DNA of 64,000 nt, from assembly GCA_965277745.1 (NCBI GenBank), contig OZ255837.1:806001-870000 (forward strand), written 5' to 3'. How positions within the stretch are numbered: the stretch's first letter is position 1; each line of letters starts with the position of its first letter. The notes beneath the pieces were generated by a model. It saw nothing but the letters and a program-made list of their open reading frames with translations, made no database searches and was not told the DNA's origin. Below are positions 29,832 through 38,522 of the stretch, piece after piece. Source of the DNA: G965277745 sp965277745. Lineage in GTDB: Bacteria > Pseudomonadota > Gammaproteobacteria > Cardiobacteriales > Cardiobacteriaceae. The position numbers were made by a program, and so were the translations under genes.

Positions 29832-30425
29832 TTATTCCCCTTTTGAAACAATCACTTGTGCTGCGCGAATCGTGCGCCCATTGAGCAAGTAGCCTTTCTG
29901 CGCGACCTGTATCACCGTGTTCGGTTGATGATCGGCGCTTGCCATCATCGTCACCGCCTCGTGCACTTGTGGATTGAATTTTTCACCGACAGGGTCGATT
30001 TCTTCCACCCCGTGCTTGGCAAGGATGTCACGAAACATATTATGCGTCATTTCGAGGCCTTCGATGAACTGCGCGAGCGCCTCGCTGCCGCTTGTCTCTT
30101 GTTCCGCGCTGTCCTTGGCCGCCTGCAAACCGAGGGTCAAAGAGTCGATGACCGGCAGCAAATCGCGGTGCAATTTTTCCGTCGCGTATTTATACGCGTT
30201 GGAAAGTTCGCGCGCCTGGCGTTTGCGCAAATTGTCATTCTCCGCGCGGGCGCGGGCAAACTGGTCGGTAAGGGCCGCTACCTGCTCGGCAAGGGCGGTG
30301 TTTTCCTCGTCGCGCGGATTTTCCAGTGCTTCCGTTTGGGGATTCGCCTCTTCTTCTCCCGCAGTATCGGCTTCGTTTATCGCAAACGGGGCGTTCTCGC
30401 CCGGCGCATCTTTTTCGTGTGGCAT
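29832..30425 (-). CDS. grpE: Nucleotide exchange factor GrpE
   Basis: Releases ADP from DnaK in the chaperone cycle. 197 residues from the ATG at 30425 (MPHEKDAPGEN), preceded by AAGGAA. The frame is open 66 codons further upstream, but that part contains the promoter. After an acidic disordered N-terminus comes a long helix (LAEQVAALTDQFARARAEND, LRKRQARELSNAYKYA), then the family core LLPVIDSLTLGL. The C-terminal beta domain reads KFNPQVHEAVTMM and QKGYLLNGRTIRAAQVIVS. First gene of the heat-shock operon. Confidence 0.96.
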   Translation of the reverse strand: MPHEKDAPGENAPFAINEADTAGEEEANPQTEALENPRDEENTALAEQVAALTDQFARARAENDNLRKRQARELSNAYKYATEKLHRDLLPVIDSLTLGLQAAKDSAEQETSGSEALAQFIEGLEMTHNMFRDILAKHGVEEIDPVGEKFNPQVHEAVTMMASADHQPNTVIQVAQKGYLLNGRTIRAAQVIVSKGE

Positions 30426-30459
30426 GGCGTTCCTTGATACATAAAAACCTGCTGCCGCG

Positions 30460-30486
30460 ATGGGGACAAGAGCGATTTTTTTCAAG
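30460..30486 (-). promoter_or_regulatory. Sigma-32 heat-shock promoter of grpE
   Basis: On the minus strand a perfect CTTGAA (30481-30486) and a perfect CCCCAT (30460-30465) are separated by 15 bases. The predicted start is about 25-30 bases before the grpE ATG. This is the expected RpoH promoter for grpE-dnaK-dnaJ. Confidence 0.88.
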
Positions 30487-30979
30487 CCATGGCGGCAAGA
30501 AACGAGACTTTTCCCTGCGTTTTCCGCCGTTTTTTCCTCTGTCTTTTCATCGAGACCACGCTTTGGACAACGAAAACCAGTACGGATTGGCGCCATGCAC
30601 AGCGTGTCTGCGGTGATTTTCACGAACGCGTTCAGCGGATGCTATTCTCTGCCCCCCGATCTTTTCCGCCGGCAAAGGCGGCGGCGGGGAAAAGGAATGC
30701 GGAAAATGGCCGAAATCGCGGACGAACGCGAGGTAACACGGTGAAAATTGCTCTCCCAAAAGGCCGCTTGCCCGTTTACAGCGCCCTGTATCGGCAGCCT
30801 GTGGAAAGGAGGGAAGGCGCGTGTCTCTTCCCAGGCGCGACCTGGCAAGGTAAATACCTCGCAAGCCGCCGCGCCACGTTACCGGCTCGCGGTTTTATCC
30901 CCATAGGTTTAAATAAACCCTTTTTATTTCATATAGATAATTATTTTTCCAGCAATTCCAGACGATTATGATATCGCAA
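30487..30979. other. Gene-free interval between grpE and nrdA
   Basis: Roughly 490 bases. A GTG at 30741 with AGGTAAC upstream starts a frame reading VKIALPKGRL, very like the N-terminus of HisG, but the similarity stops after ten residues and the frame ends at 30971. An AT-rich block at 30900-30960 holds a short inverted pair GGTTTA/TAAACC (30906-30919). No other feature is supported. Confidence 0.35.
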
Positions 30980-31007
30980 TTGCAAAGCCCACGAACGGCG
31001 TTATCAT
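30980..31007 (+). promoter_or_regulatory. Candidate promoter of nrdAB-yfaE
   Basis: TTGCAA (30980-30985), a 16-base spacer and TATCAT (31002-31007) make a plausible sigma-70 promoter about 50 bases before the nrdA ATG. No clear pair of NrdR boxes is visible around it. Confidence 0.5.
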
Positions 31008-31058
31008 AAGTCAGGTTTCATGGTTGAAACCCTTTACCTATGTGGAGAGAGAAGCAGG

Positions 31059-33335
31059 ATGAACGGTGCGGAAAATATGCAGGTTACCAAGCGCAACGGG
31101 CGCAAGGAAAAAATCGATCTCGAGAAAATCCATCGGGTCGTCACTTGGGCCGCGCAAGATCTGAATAAAGTTTCCGTCTCGCAGGTGGAGTTGCGCTCAC
31201 ACATCCAGTTCTATGACGGCATCACCACGAAAGACATTCACGAAACCCTGATCAAGTCCGCCGCCGATTTGATCTCGGAAGATTCTCCCGACTACCAGTA
31301 TCTCGCCGCGCGTCTGGCGATTTTTCATCTGCGCAAGATCGCTTTCGGGCAATACGCGCCGCCGCCTCTTTACACGCACCTGAAAAAACTCGTCGCGGCC
31401 GGTAAATACGACGCCGGGTTGCTTGAAGCGTATGACGAGGACGATTGCAACACCTTGAATGCCACCCTCGATCACGACCGCGATCTCAAGTTCGCCTATG
31501 CCGCCGTGAAGCAGATGGAAGGTAAGTATCTGGTGCAAGACCGGGTAACCAGACAGGTGTATGAAAGCCCGCAGTTTCTCTACCTTTTGGTCGGGATGTG
31601 TCTGTTCTCCGACTATCCGAAAGACACGCGCCTCGATTACGTGCGCCGTTTCTACGATGCCGCTTCCACCGGCAAACTGTCCCTGCCGACCCCGATCATG
31701 TCCGGCGTGCGCACGCCGTCGCGCCAGTTCAGTTCCTGCGTGCTGATCGAATGCGGCGACAGTCTCGATTCGATCAACGCGACGACCAGCGCGATCGTGC
31801 GCTATGTCTCGCAGCGCGCCGGAATCGGGATCAATGGCGGGCGGATTCGTGCGGAAGGCTCGACCATCCGCGGGGGAGAGGCGCGCCACACCGGCTGCAT
31901 TCCGTTTTACAAACTGTTCCAGACGGCGGTGAAATGCTGCTCCCAGGGCGGGGTGCGCGGCGGCGCCGCGACCCTGTTCTATCCGATCTGGCATCTTGAG
32001 GTCGAATCGCTTTTGGTGCTCAAGAACAACCGCGGCGTGGAGGAAAACCGCGTGCGCCATATGGACTACGGCGTGCAGATCAACCGCCTGATGTACAACC
32101 GACTGATTCAGGGCGGCGAGATCACTTTGTTCTCTCCATCCGACGTCCCAGGGCTTTACGACGCCTTCTTCAGCGATCAGGCGGAATTCGAGCGCCTGTA
32201 CGTGCGCTATGAAAACGACGCGACAATCCGCAAACGCGCGATCGCCGCCGCCGATCTCTTCTCCCTGATGTTGCAAGAACGCGCCGGCACCGGACGTATC
32301 TATATTCAGAACGTCGATCACTGCAACACCCACAGCCCGTTCAACGCGCAAAAGGCGCCGATCCGGCAGTCAAACCTGTGCATGGAAATCCTCCTGCCGA
32401 CCCGGCCGCTCGCCGACCTCAACGATCCGAACGGCGAAATTGCCCTGTGTACCCTGTCGGCGATCAACCTCGGCGCCTTTGACGATTTGAGTGAAATCGA
32501 AGCGGTCGCCGAACTGATCGTGCGCGCCCTCGACGCTTTGCTCGATTATCAGGATTATCCGGTGCTCGCGGCGAAAAACGCCACCATGGCACGGCGTACG
32601 CTCGGTGTCGGGGTGATCAATTTCGCCTATTTCCTCGCCAAAAACGGGGTGAAATATTCCGACGGCAGCGCCATCGGACTCACCCACCGCGCGTTCGAAG
32701 CGATACAGTATTATCTGCTCAAAGCGTCGAACCAGCTGGCCAAGGAACGGGGCGCCTGTCCGGCCTTCGCCGAGACGGCCTACAGCGAAGGGAAATTGCC
32801 GATCGACACCTACCGCAAAGAACTCGACAAAATCTGCGCCGAACCGCTGCGTCTCGACTGGGAAGGATTGCGCGCGGAAATCAAGGCCCACGGACTGCGT
32901 AATTCCACCCTGACGGCGCTGATGCCGTCGGAAACTTCGAGCCAGATAGCCAACGCCACCAACGGCATCGAACCGCCGCGCGGCTATGTTTCCGTCAAGG
33001 CCTCGAAAGACGGCATCCTCAAGCAGGTGGTGCCGGAATTCGAACGCCTCAAAGACAAATACGAATTGCTCTGGCAGATGGACGGCAACAAAGGCTACCT
33101 GCAACTCGTCGGGATCATGCAGAAATTCGTCGATCAGTCCATCTCCGCGAACACCAGTTACGATCCGGCGCGTTTTGCCGGCGGCAAAGTGCCGATGAAC
33201 CGCTTGCTCAAGGATCTTCTGCTTGCCTACAAGCTCGGGGTGAAGACCTTGTATTATCACAACACGCGCGACGGCGCCTCCGATCGCCAGGCGGACTTGG
33301 CCGATGACTGCGGCGACGGCGCTTGTAAAATCTAA
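31059..33335 (+). CDS. nrdA: Ribonucleoside-diphosphate reductase class Ia, alpha subunit
   Basis: Reduces ribonucleotides to deoxyribonucleotides together with NrdB. 758 residues. An ATP-cone (VTKRNGRKEKIDLEKIHRVV) is at the N-terminus. Active-site cysteines lie in QFSSCVLIECGDS, QSNLCMEI (with the catalytic Glu) and IALCTLSAINLG, and the C-terminal shuttle cysteine pair is DCGDGACKI. The ATG at 31059 (MNGAENMQVTKRNG) matches the family start; an ATG 13 codons upstream is less likely. nrdB starts 15 bases after its stop. Confidence 0.97.
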   Translation: MNGAENMQVTKRNGRKEKIDLEKIHRVVTWAAQDLNKVSVSQVELRSHIQFYDGITTKDIHETLIKSAADLISEDSPDYQYLAARLAIFHLRKIAFGQYAPPPLYTHLKKLVAAGKYDAGLLEAYDEDDCNTLNATLDHDRDLKFAYAAVKQMEGKYLVQDRVTRQVYESPQFLYLLVGMCLFSDYPKDTRLDYVRRFYDAASTGKLSLPTPIMSGVRTPSRQFSSCVLIECGDSLDSINATTSAIVRYVSQRAGIGINGGRIRAEGSTIRGGEARHTGCIPFYKLFQTAVKCCSQGGVRGGAATLFYPIWHLEVESLLVLKNNRGVEENRVRHMDYGVQINRLMYNRLIQGGEITLFSPSDVPGLYDAFFSDQAEFERLYVRYENDATIRKRAIAAADLFSLMLQERAGTGRIYIQNVDHCNTHSPFNAQKAPIRQSNLCMEILLPTRPLADLNDPNGEIALCTLSAINLGAFDDLSEIEAVAELIVRALDALLDYQDYPVLAAKNATMARRTLGVGVINFAYFLAKNGVKYSDGSAIGLTHRAFEAIQYYLLKASNQLAKERGACPAFAETAYSEGKLPIDTYRKELDKICAEPLRLDWEGLRAEIKAHGLRNSTLTALMPSETSSQIANATNGIEPPRGYVSVKASKDGILKQVVPEFERLKDKYELLWQMDGNKGYLQLVGIMQKFVDQSISANTSYDPARFAGGKVPMNRLLKDLLLAYKLGVKTLYYHNTRDGASDRQADLADDCGDGACKI

Positions 33336-33350
33336 AGAGGGTGCTATCAA

Positions 33351-34493
33351 ATGGTGATGAAAAATTATTCCACCTTCGTGCAGAAGAAAAACGACGCGCT
33401 CAAAGAACCGATGTTTCTCGGACAGCCGGTCAACGTCGCGCGCTACGACCAGCAGAAATTCGAAGTATTCGAAAAACTGATCGAAAAACAGTTGTCCTTT
33501 TTCTGGCGTCCGGAAGAAGTGGATGTCTCACAGGACAGAATCGACTACCAGAATCTGCCGCCGCACGAACAGCATATCTTCATCAGCAACCTGAAATACC
33601 AGACCCTGCTCGACTCCATCCAGGGACGCAGCCCGAACGTGGCGCTCCTGCCGCTCGTCTCCCTGCCGGAATTGGAAACCTGGATCGAGACTTGGGCGTT
33701 CTCGGAGACCATCCATTCCCGTTCCTACACCCACATCATCCGCAATATCGTCAACGATCCGGGCATCGTCTTCGACGACATCGTCGACAATGAATACATT
33801 TGCAAACGGGCGGAGGACATCGCCGTCTACTATGACGAAGTGATCGAATATTCACAGCATTATCTTCTCTACGGTGAAGGGGATTATCTCTGCAATGGGC
33901 GTCAATTGCATATCAGCAAGCACGAACTGAAAAAGAAACTCTATCTTTGCCTGATGTGCGTCAACGTCCTCGAAGCGATCCGTTTTTACGTCTCGTTCGC
34001 CTGCTCGTTCGCCTTCGCCGAACGGGAACTGATGGAAGGCAACGCGAAAATCATCAAACTGATCGCCCGCGACGAAGCGCTGCATCTGACCAGCACCCAG
34101 CACATGATCAATCTGATGCGCACCGGAAAGGACGACCCGGAAATGGTCGCGGTCGCCGAGGAATGCGAAGAACAGGCGCATCGTATCTTCACCCTCGCCG
34201 CGGCGCAGGAAAAAGAATGGGCGGGCTATCTTTTCCGCGACGGCTCGATGATCGGACTTAACAAGGACATTCTCTGCCAGTACGTGGAGTACATCAGCAA
34301 TCTGCGCATGCAGGCCGTCGGCCTGACCCCGGCCTTTCCGGAGAGCACCCACAACCCGATCCCGTGGATCAACGCCTGGCTGTCCTCCGACAACGTGCAG
34401 GTCGCGCCGCAGGAAGTGGAAATCAGTTCCTACTTGATCGGGCAGATCGACAGCGAAATCGATCTCGAAGACCTGGGCGACATCGAGCTATAG
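33351..34493 (+). CDS. nrdB: Ribonucleoside-diphosphate reductase class Ia, beta subunit
   Basis: Carries the diiron-tyrosyl radical. 380 residues, family length. Iron ligands and radical site are seen in ETWAFSETIHSRSYTHI, then RAEDIAVYYDEVIEY (radical Tyr in VYYDE) and later FAERELMEGNAKIIKLIARD with EALHLTSTQH. The C-terminus is acidic (SEIDLEDLGDIEL) and docks on NrdA. ATG at 33351 or at 33357. The yfaE maturation gene follows after 86 bases. Confidence 0.97.
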   Translation: MVMKNYSTFVQKKNDALKEPMFLGQPVNVARYDQQKFEVFEKLIEKQLSFFWRPEEVDVSQDRIDYQNLPPHEQHIFISNLKYQTLLDSIQGRSPNVALLPLVSLPELETWIETWAFSETIHSRSYTHIIRNIVNDPGIVFDDIVDNEYICKRAEDIAVYYDEVIEYSQHYLLYGEGDYLCNGRQLHISKHELKKKLYLCLMCVNVLEAIRFYVSFACSFAFAERELMEGNAKIIKLIARDEALHLTSTQHMINLMRTGKDDPEMVAVAEECEEQAHRIFTLAAAQEKEWAGYLFRDGSMIGLNKDILCQYVEYISNLRMQAVGLTPAFPESTHNPIPWINAWLSSDNVQVAPQEVEISSYLIGQIDSEIDLEDLGDIEL

Positions 34494-34579
34494 GCAACCG
34501 CGCCCTGAACGCATCATCGACCCTGTTGCGCGTCACGGAAATCACCGCGATTTCCTCTTTGTTTCGAGCCTGAGTTTCC

Positions 34580-34861
34580 ATGGCGATTATCAAAACCGCC
34601 GTCAAGACCATCTACCCGCAACAGGGCGAGACCATTCTCGAGGCGCTCGAACGCAGCGGATGCGCGGTGGAGTTCCAGTGCCGCCAGGGATACTGCGGAC
34701 ATTGCCGCCTGCAACTGCGCCAGGGAGAAGTCAGCTACGCGCAGTTTCCACTCGCCTATATCCGCCCGGGGGAAATTCTCAGCTGTTGCAGCGTCGCCAA
34801 AACCGATATCGAGCTGGAAGGGGTGGAACTGAAAAAGGGGCTATCCCAGTTAATTAGTTAA
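34580..34861 (+). CDS. yfaE: 2Fe-2S ferredoxin YfaE, C-terminus replaced by an IS
   Basis: Small ferredoxin that supplies electrons for assembly and maintenance of the NrdB diiron-radical cofactor. 93 residues. The cluster ligands are FQCRQGYCGHCRLQL and the distant Cys in ILSCCSV. The third gene of nrdAB-yfaE, as in E. coli. Its end is altered: an IS1595-type element starts at 34837, so the frame now reads ELKK then GLSQLIS from IS sequence. Without the element, the codons after ELKK would be ACT ACC TGA. Only the last two residues are lost, so function is probably kept. Confidence 0.92.
   Translation: MAIIKTAVKTIYPQQGETILEALERSGCAVEFQCRQGYCGHCRLQLRQGEVSYAQFPLAYIRPGEILSCCSVAKTDIELEGVELKKGLSQLIS
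34829..34836. repeat. Target duplication of the IS1595-type element (left)
   Basis: CTGAAAAA at 34829-34836 recurs at 35552-35559 directly flanking the element. An 8-bp duplication is the IS1595-family norm. Confidence 0.92.
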
Positions 34862-35551
34862 GATATTTGGCAATCCATGGTTTTAGTTGCTGTAATTGTG
34901 TTAGTGGGTCAGGGTTGTTAAAACGCCACTCGCACTCTTTCAAAAATAGCCCAAAATGCTGCCGTGGGACACCGTTAAATTTACGCATGTGCCGCTTGGC
35001 TTGGTTCCAGAAGTTCTCAATACCGTTGATATGATTATGCCTGTCAGCAAACAGCTGGGAATGGTTGATGCGGTAGTGTTTAAAGCCTGAAACATCGAGC
35101 ACATTATAGCCACGCCAGCAGTCGCAATAGACGATACTATCAGGCACAACTTTACGTACAATAAGAGGCAGTAACGTGTCTGATGAAGCATCAGGAATAA
35201 TCTTTGTATAGACCTGTCCGCCGCGCTTTAGCAGGCCAAATACGGGTACCTTGCCTGCCGCACCACGGCCTCGTTTACCTTTGCGCCGCCCGCCAAAATA
35301 GCTCTCGTCGACTTCTATCTCACCACCCAACACTTCGTCCTCTTTGCTGGCAAGCTCATATGTAATCACCTCGCGCAGACGGTGATAATAGTAGGCTGCT
35401 GTCTTCCGATTTACACCCGCCAATGCGCCAGCAACACGAGCCGTCGTCCCAGCCACAAAATGCTCTACCAGCTTCTCTTGCTTACACTTACTTCATCGGC
35501 TCTTCCCCATACCCATTTATAACACCCATCAGCATTATCTGGGACAGCCCC
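34837..35551 (-). mobile_element. IS1595-family element inserted in the yfaE 3' end
   Basis: 715 bp. Its ends are GGGGCTATCCCAG on the left and GGGGCTGTCCCAG read inward from the right, flanked by the 8-bp repeat CTGAAAAA. The element lies between nrdAB-yfaE and the cas operon and encodes a transposase on the minus strand. Confidence 0.93.
34854..35510 (-). pseudogene. IS1595-family transposase with a premature stop
   Basis: The ISXO2-like DDE domain is intact: IEVDESYFGGRRKGKRGRG, then IVYCDCWRGYN and NHINGIENFWNQAKRHM. At the N-terminus the frame reads MGKSR, then a TGA (35493-35495), then SKCKQEKLVEHFVAGTTARV. Relatives have Leu at this place, so a TTA-to-TGA change is the simplest explanation. 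A GTG at 35456 could restart translation but would lack the first ~18 residues. Probably inactive. Confidence 0.85.
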
Positions 35552-35559
35552 CTGAAAAA

Positions 35560-35749
35560 AACTACCTGATTTTATATTTCGGAATAGTTATCTTCTCGTG
35601 CATTGTAAGCGGAACCTAAAGATGATATTTTAGCTATAATAGCTTTCTTGAATCAATAATTACCTGTATGACCATGCGAAATATCTTATGTTCAAGGTCT
35701 GGCGGTATAGAATCAACACCACAAATTGATCAGGAGGAATAATATAGCA
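35560..35749 (+). promoter_or_regulatory. Upstream region of the cas operon
   Basis: 190 AT-rich bases from the IS1595 flank to cas5. A consensus TATAAT is at 35635-35640, without a good -35 at 16-18 bases. Immediately before the cas5 ATG lies AGGAGG. The first bases are the original downstream flank of yfaE, as shown by the duplicated CTGAAAAA. Confidence 0.45.
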
Positions 35750-36391
35750 ATGACAAAATACCCGATTCAAATGGAAATTTCCGGAGATTTCGCCATGTGG
35801 GCAAGGCCGGACACTGGCTCCGCTCCATCGAGTTATCCGATGCCGACATGGTCGGCTGCGCGGGGGATATTGCAATCAATCGCTTTTTTAAGCGACGGTC
35901 GTGCCTGGATTAATCCTGAAAAAGTTGAGATTTGCCGGCGTAAAGGCAGTCATGGCGGGCTGGTGAATTATCAAAGATACACGAATAATTATCGTGGCCC
36001 ATTGTATAAGCGCTCATCAGGCGCCTATCAGTTTTCTAGTATTATTGTAACCGATGTCTGTTATCGACTCTATGCAACAATTGAGAACGGGAGTGGAGGT
36101 CCATTGGCGTATGGGAAGAATCCCTGTCACCATCTCCAGGCCATGTTCAACAGGCGTTTGCAAAAAGGGCAATGCCATAAGACTCCTTGTCTGGGCTGGA
36201 ATGAATTTGTCGCCAGTTATTGGGGCGAATTTCGTGAAGATAAATTTGAAAAAGATAACCAATTGACGGTGAATTTGGTCTCTGTATTGCGCCAAGTCTT
36301 TGATTCCCCTATCTCTGGTCGATATGCACCAACATTCCAGCGTGGCAACTATGCTTGGATTCGTCAAGGAGAATTGATCTATGCTCAATGA
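35750..36391 (+). CDS. cas5: Cas5c, type I-C-like crRNA-processing Cascade subunit
   Basis: 213 residues. In type I-C, which lacks Cas6, Cas5 cuts pre-crRNA and holds the 5' handle. Seen: QMEISGDFAMWARPDTG at the N-terminus (the family has GDYALFTRPE here), YPMPTWSAARGILQSIAFL, a central region, and CHKTPCLGWNEFVASYWGEF, matching the Cas5d LGCREFPA motif. The ATG at 35750 is set by AGGAGG ten bases upstream. Low GC compared with the host. Overlaps cas8 by 11 bases. Confidence 0.87.
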   Translation: MTKYPIQMEISGDFAMWARPDTGSAPSSYPMPTWSAARGILQSIAFLSDGRAWINPEKVEICRRKGSHGGLVNYQRYTNNYRGPLYKRSSGAYQFSSIIVTDVCYRLYATIENGSGGPLAYGKNPCHHLQAMFNRRLQKGQCHKTPCLGWNEFVASYWGEFREDKFEKDNQLTVNLVSVLRQVFDSPISGRYAPTFQRGNYAWIRQGELIYAQ

Positions 36392-38522
36392 ATTGAAATT
36401 GATGATGGATGGCCTGAAGGCGGCAAACATCCCTCTTGAATCGATGCATGAAGACTTACACCAAGCTGGAGGGAAAGAGGCTGTTAGAGTGATCCTGGAA
36501 AGGACATTAAAGAATCAGGTACATATTAAAAAGGTAGAGTATATTAGCAAAGAAGATCTTGACAATATCTGGGTTATAGGAAGTAATAATCAAGATCGCT
36601 TCCCTATTTTTAAACTAACCGTCCCTTTGCGGTCAGAAGGTAACCGATTAGCTTCATCGATTTACACATTCTATAAATCTAATAAAAGTAATCGGGAAAA
36701 CGTACAATCATTATGTCATGAATATGATATTGATTCTTCTCTAATCGAAAAAGATTTTTCCTTGAAATTTTTGAAAAAATTACTTTCGATATTCCCTACT
36801 CAAGATCCAGGGAGTGAGAAATGGCCAAAAAGTCGAAATAAACAGATAGAGCGATTCGAAACCTTGAAGAAAGGAAAGACGAAAAATGAAAAGGCTTTAC
36901 AAGTTATTGAGCTATATCGCCGTTATAGTATGTTCGGTAACAACGGTATTGATTTTTTGGTAGAACTGGACAAAGCACTTAGTCATAGATTACAACAAGG
37001 CGTTGCGAAAGAATTCAGAAATTTGATGATGAATTGTTTATTTGGCCTTACGCGATGTAATGGAAAGGGAGAGCTTCCGGGAGATAGAAGACCCGCTTTG
37101 GTATTGGACTATTTTCCCAGTGAAGAACACGATATTTCTGTTACCTCCTCAGAAGCTTATAAAAAAGTCCTTAGTGATTATTTGATTTCTCTTGATGAAT
37201 TATCTGACAGAAAGAAGTCTGCAGGTCCAATCAAGGTCTGTCCAATCACCGGTCAAAGTCAGGCGTTGCTTCATGACAAGTTTCCTGATATCAATTTGGG
37301 CAAAAAATTGCCCGTTAGTCTAATCAAACCATTCAGTCGCTATGAGGGAAATTTAGGTGAAACAGTGCGGCGTTACGGCAAGGTGGGGATAGCCTCCTTT
37401 ACAATAGATCGTGACTTTTCCCGAAAAATTGATCCGCTATTACGTTTTTTGACGAAGCCGAAACTGAGAAATGAGAACGCAACTTGGCATAGATTACCCT
37501 CAGATAAAAAAAAGAAAAACGACCTTCTGATCGCTTACTGTCATGATGGAATCAATATTCCAGTAAGCAAATATTATGCATCAGAAATTGATGGAAAAGA
37601 GGAGTATGAAGATAATGTACAAGAGCTTGCAATTTTGATAAAGGGAGAGTCTATCGATCTCAACGGATTGGTTGATATGGCAGTTTTTCGAAAGCTCGAT
37701 GAAGCTAATCAGCGTATTGTTTATACTGCAAGGCGTAAATTAAAGGATTTGAAATCTGCTGCTGAAATTTGGGTAAAGGCCAGTAAAAATGGCCCGAATA
37801 TTGGGAAGAGAAAGAAGATTTGTATTCCTCCAAATGGAATAGTTTCTCTCTCTAGAGGATACAGTGACATGGTATTAAGTTATGCCCAGGTTATGCGATT
37901 GTTTTTTGAAGAAGGAAATGACTATTCCAATCTTTCGTTAAGATCCCTGAGAGCATTCTTTCGAAAAACATCGCCTCTATTCAAAAAATCATCAGAAAAA
38001 TCAGGAGGAAATTGCGATATACGGAGACTGGTTTCGGTTTTTTCGATCTTATTGTACAAATATGGTAGATTCTGGGAGGATTATATGACAGATTTTTCCT
38101 ATCAACTTGGGCAATTATGCTCGGCGATGGATGATTTACATTTGGGCTACTGCAAAGAAGTGAGACAAGAATCCAAGGAACCTAATAAATTGCTTGGGAG
38201 CGCTGCGTATGCCATAGCGCTTCAAAGTCCAACCCGTGCCTTGGATTATTTGGCAAATCGCCTGGCGCCTTATGAAAGATGGGTGAAAAATAAATATCCC
38301 GGGAAGAGTAGTGATGAGTGGAATGCAGTAGATAATGCAATTTTTGCATATAAATGGATTCGACGCCATTCTCCAAAAATCTATCAAGCCCTCCAAAACT
38401 TCCATAGCACTCAATCTAAAAACCTATCCCAAACACATGGTCCCGAATTGATGTTAGGCTATCTGGCAGGGCGTGATATTTTCAAAAAGACAGTTGATGA
38501 AAAGGAGTATGAAAATGAGTGA
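36381..38522 (+). CDS. cas8: Cas8c-like large subunit, divergent and long
   Basis: 713 residues, longer than the usual ~600 of Csd1/Cas8c. The large subunit recognises the PAM and anchors Cascade at the target. Resemblance to Csd1 is faint but positional: CPITGQSQALLH in the middle (Csd1 has CxVTGE there) and, near the end, YQLGQLCSAMDDLH then ALQSPTRALDYLANRLAPY, comparable to the Csd1 YxLGRLFAVLE region. The call rests mainly on position between cas5 and cas7. AAGGAG precedes the ATG. It contains an internal start at 38085 for a small subunit. AT-rich. Confidence 0.75.
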   Translation: MLNELKLMMDGLKAANIPLESMHEDLHQAGGKEAVRVILERTLKNQVHIKKVEYISKEDLDNIWVIGSNNQDRFPIFKLTVPLRSEGNRLASSIYTFYKSNKSNRENVQSLCHEYDIDSSLIEKDFSLKFLKKLLSIFPTQDPGSEKWPKSRNKQIERFETLKKGKTKNEKALQVIELYRRYSMFGNNGIDFLVELDKALSHRLQQGVAKEFRNLMMNCLFGLTRCNGKGELPGDRRPALVLDYFPSEEHDISVTSSEAYKKVLSDYLISLDELSDRKKSAGPIKVCPITGQSQALLHDKFPDINLGKKLPVSLIKPFSRYEGNLGETVRRYGKVGIASFTIDRDFSRKIDPLLRFLTKPKLRNENATWHRLPSDKKKKNDLLIAYCHDGINIPVSKYYASEIDGKEEYEDNVQELAILIKGESIDLNGLVDMAVFRKLDEANQRIVYTARRKLKDLKSAAEIWVKASKNGPNIGKRKKICIPPNGIVSLSRGYSDMVLSYAQVMRLFFEEGNDYSNLSLRSLRAFFRKTSPLFKKSSEKSGGNCDIRRLVSVFSILLYKYGRFWEDYMTDFSYQLGQLCSAMDDLHLGYCKEVRQESKEPNKLLGSAAYAIALQSPTRALDYLANRLAPYERWVKNKYPGKSSDEWNAVDNAIFAYKWIRRHSPKIYQALQNFHSTQSKNLSQTHGPELMLGYLAGRDIFKKTVDEKEYENE
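38085..38522 (+). CDS. cas11: Predicted Cas11c small subunit by internal initiation in cas8
   Basis: An in-frame ATG at 38085 (codon 569 of cas8) is preceded by GGGAGGA with five-base spacing, a better ribosome binding site than that of most genes here. It would give 145 residues starting MTDFSYQLGQLCSAMDD, identical to the cas8 C-terminus and largely helical. Type I-C, I-B and I-D large-subunit genes are known to encode Cas11 this way. The position just before the conserved YQLG helix fits. The product itself is an inference. Confidence 0.65.
   Translation: MTDFSYQLGQLCSAMDDLHLGYCKEVRQESKEPNKLLGSAAYAIALQSPTRALDYLANRLAPYERWVKNKYPGKSSDEWNAVDNAIFAYKWIRRHSPKIYQALQNFHSTQSKNLSQTHGPELMLGYLAGRDIFKKTVDEKEYENE

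Noticed and set aside
30906..30919. GGTTTA/TAAACC hairpin as a terminator before nrdA
   Set aside because: A two-base loop is too small for a stable RNA hairpin, so it is only noted as a short inverted pair.
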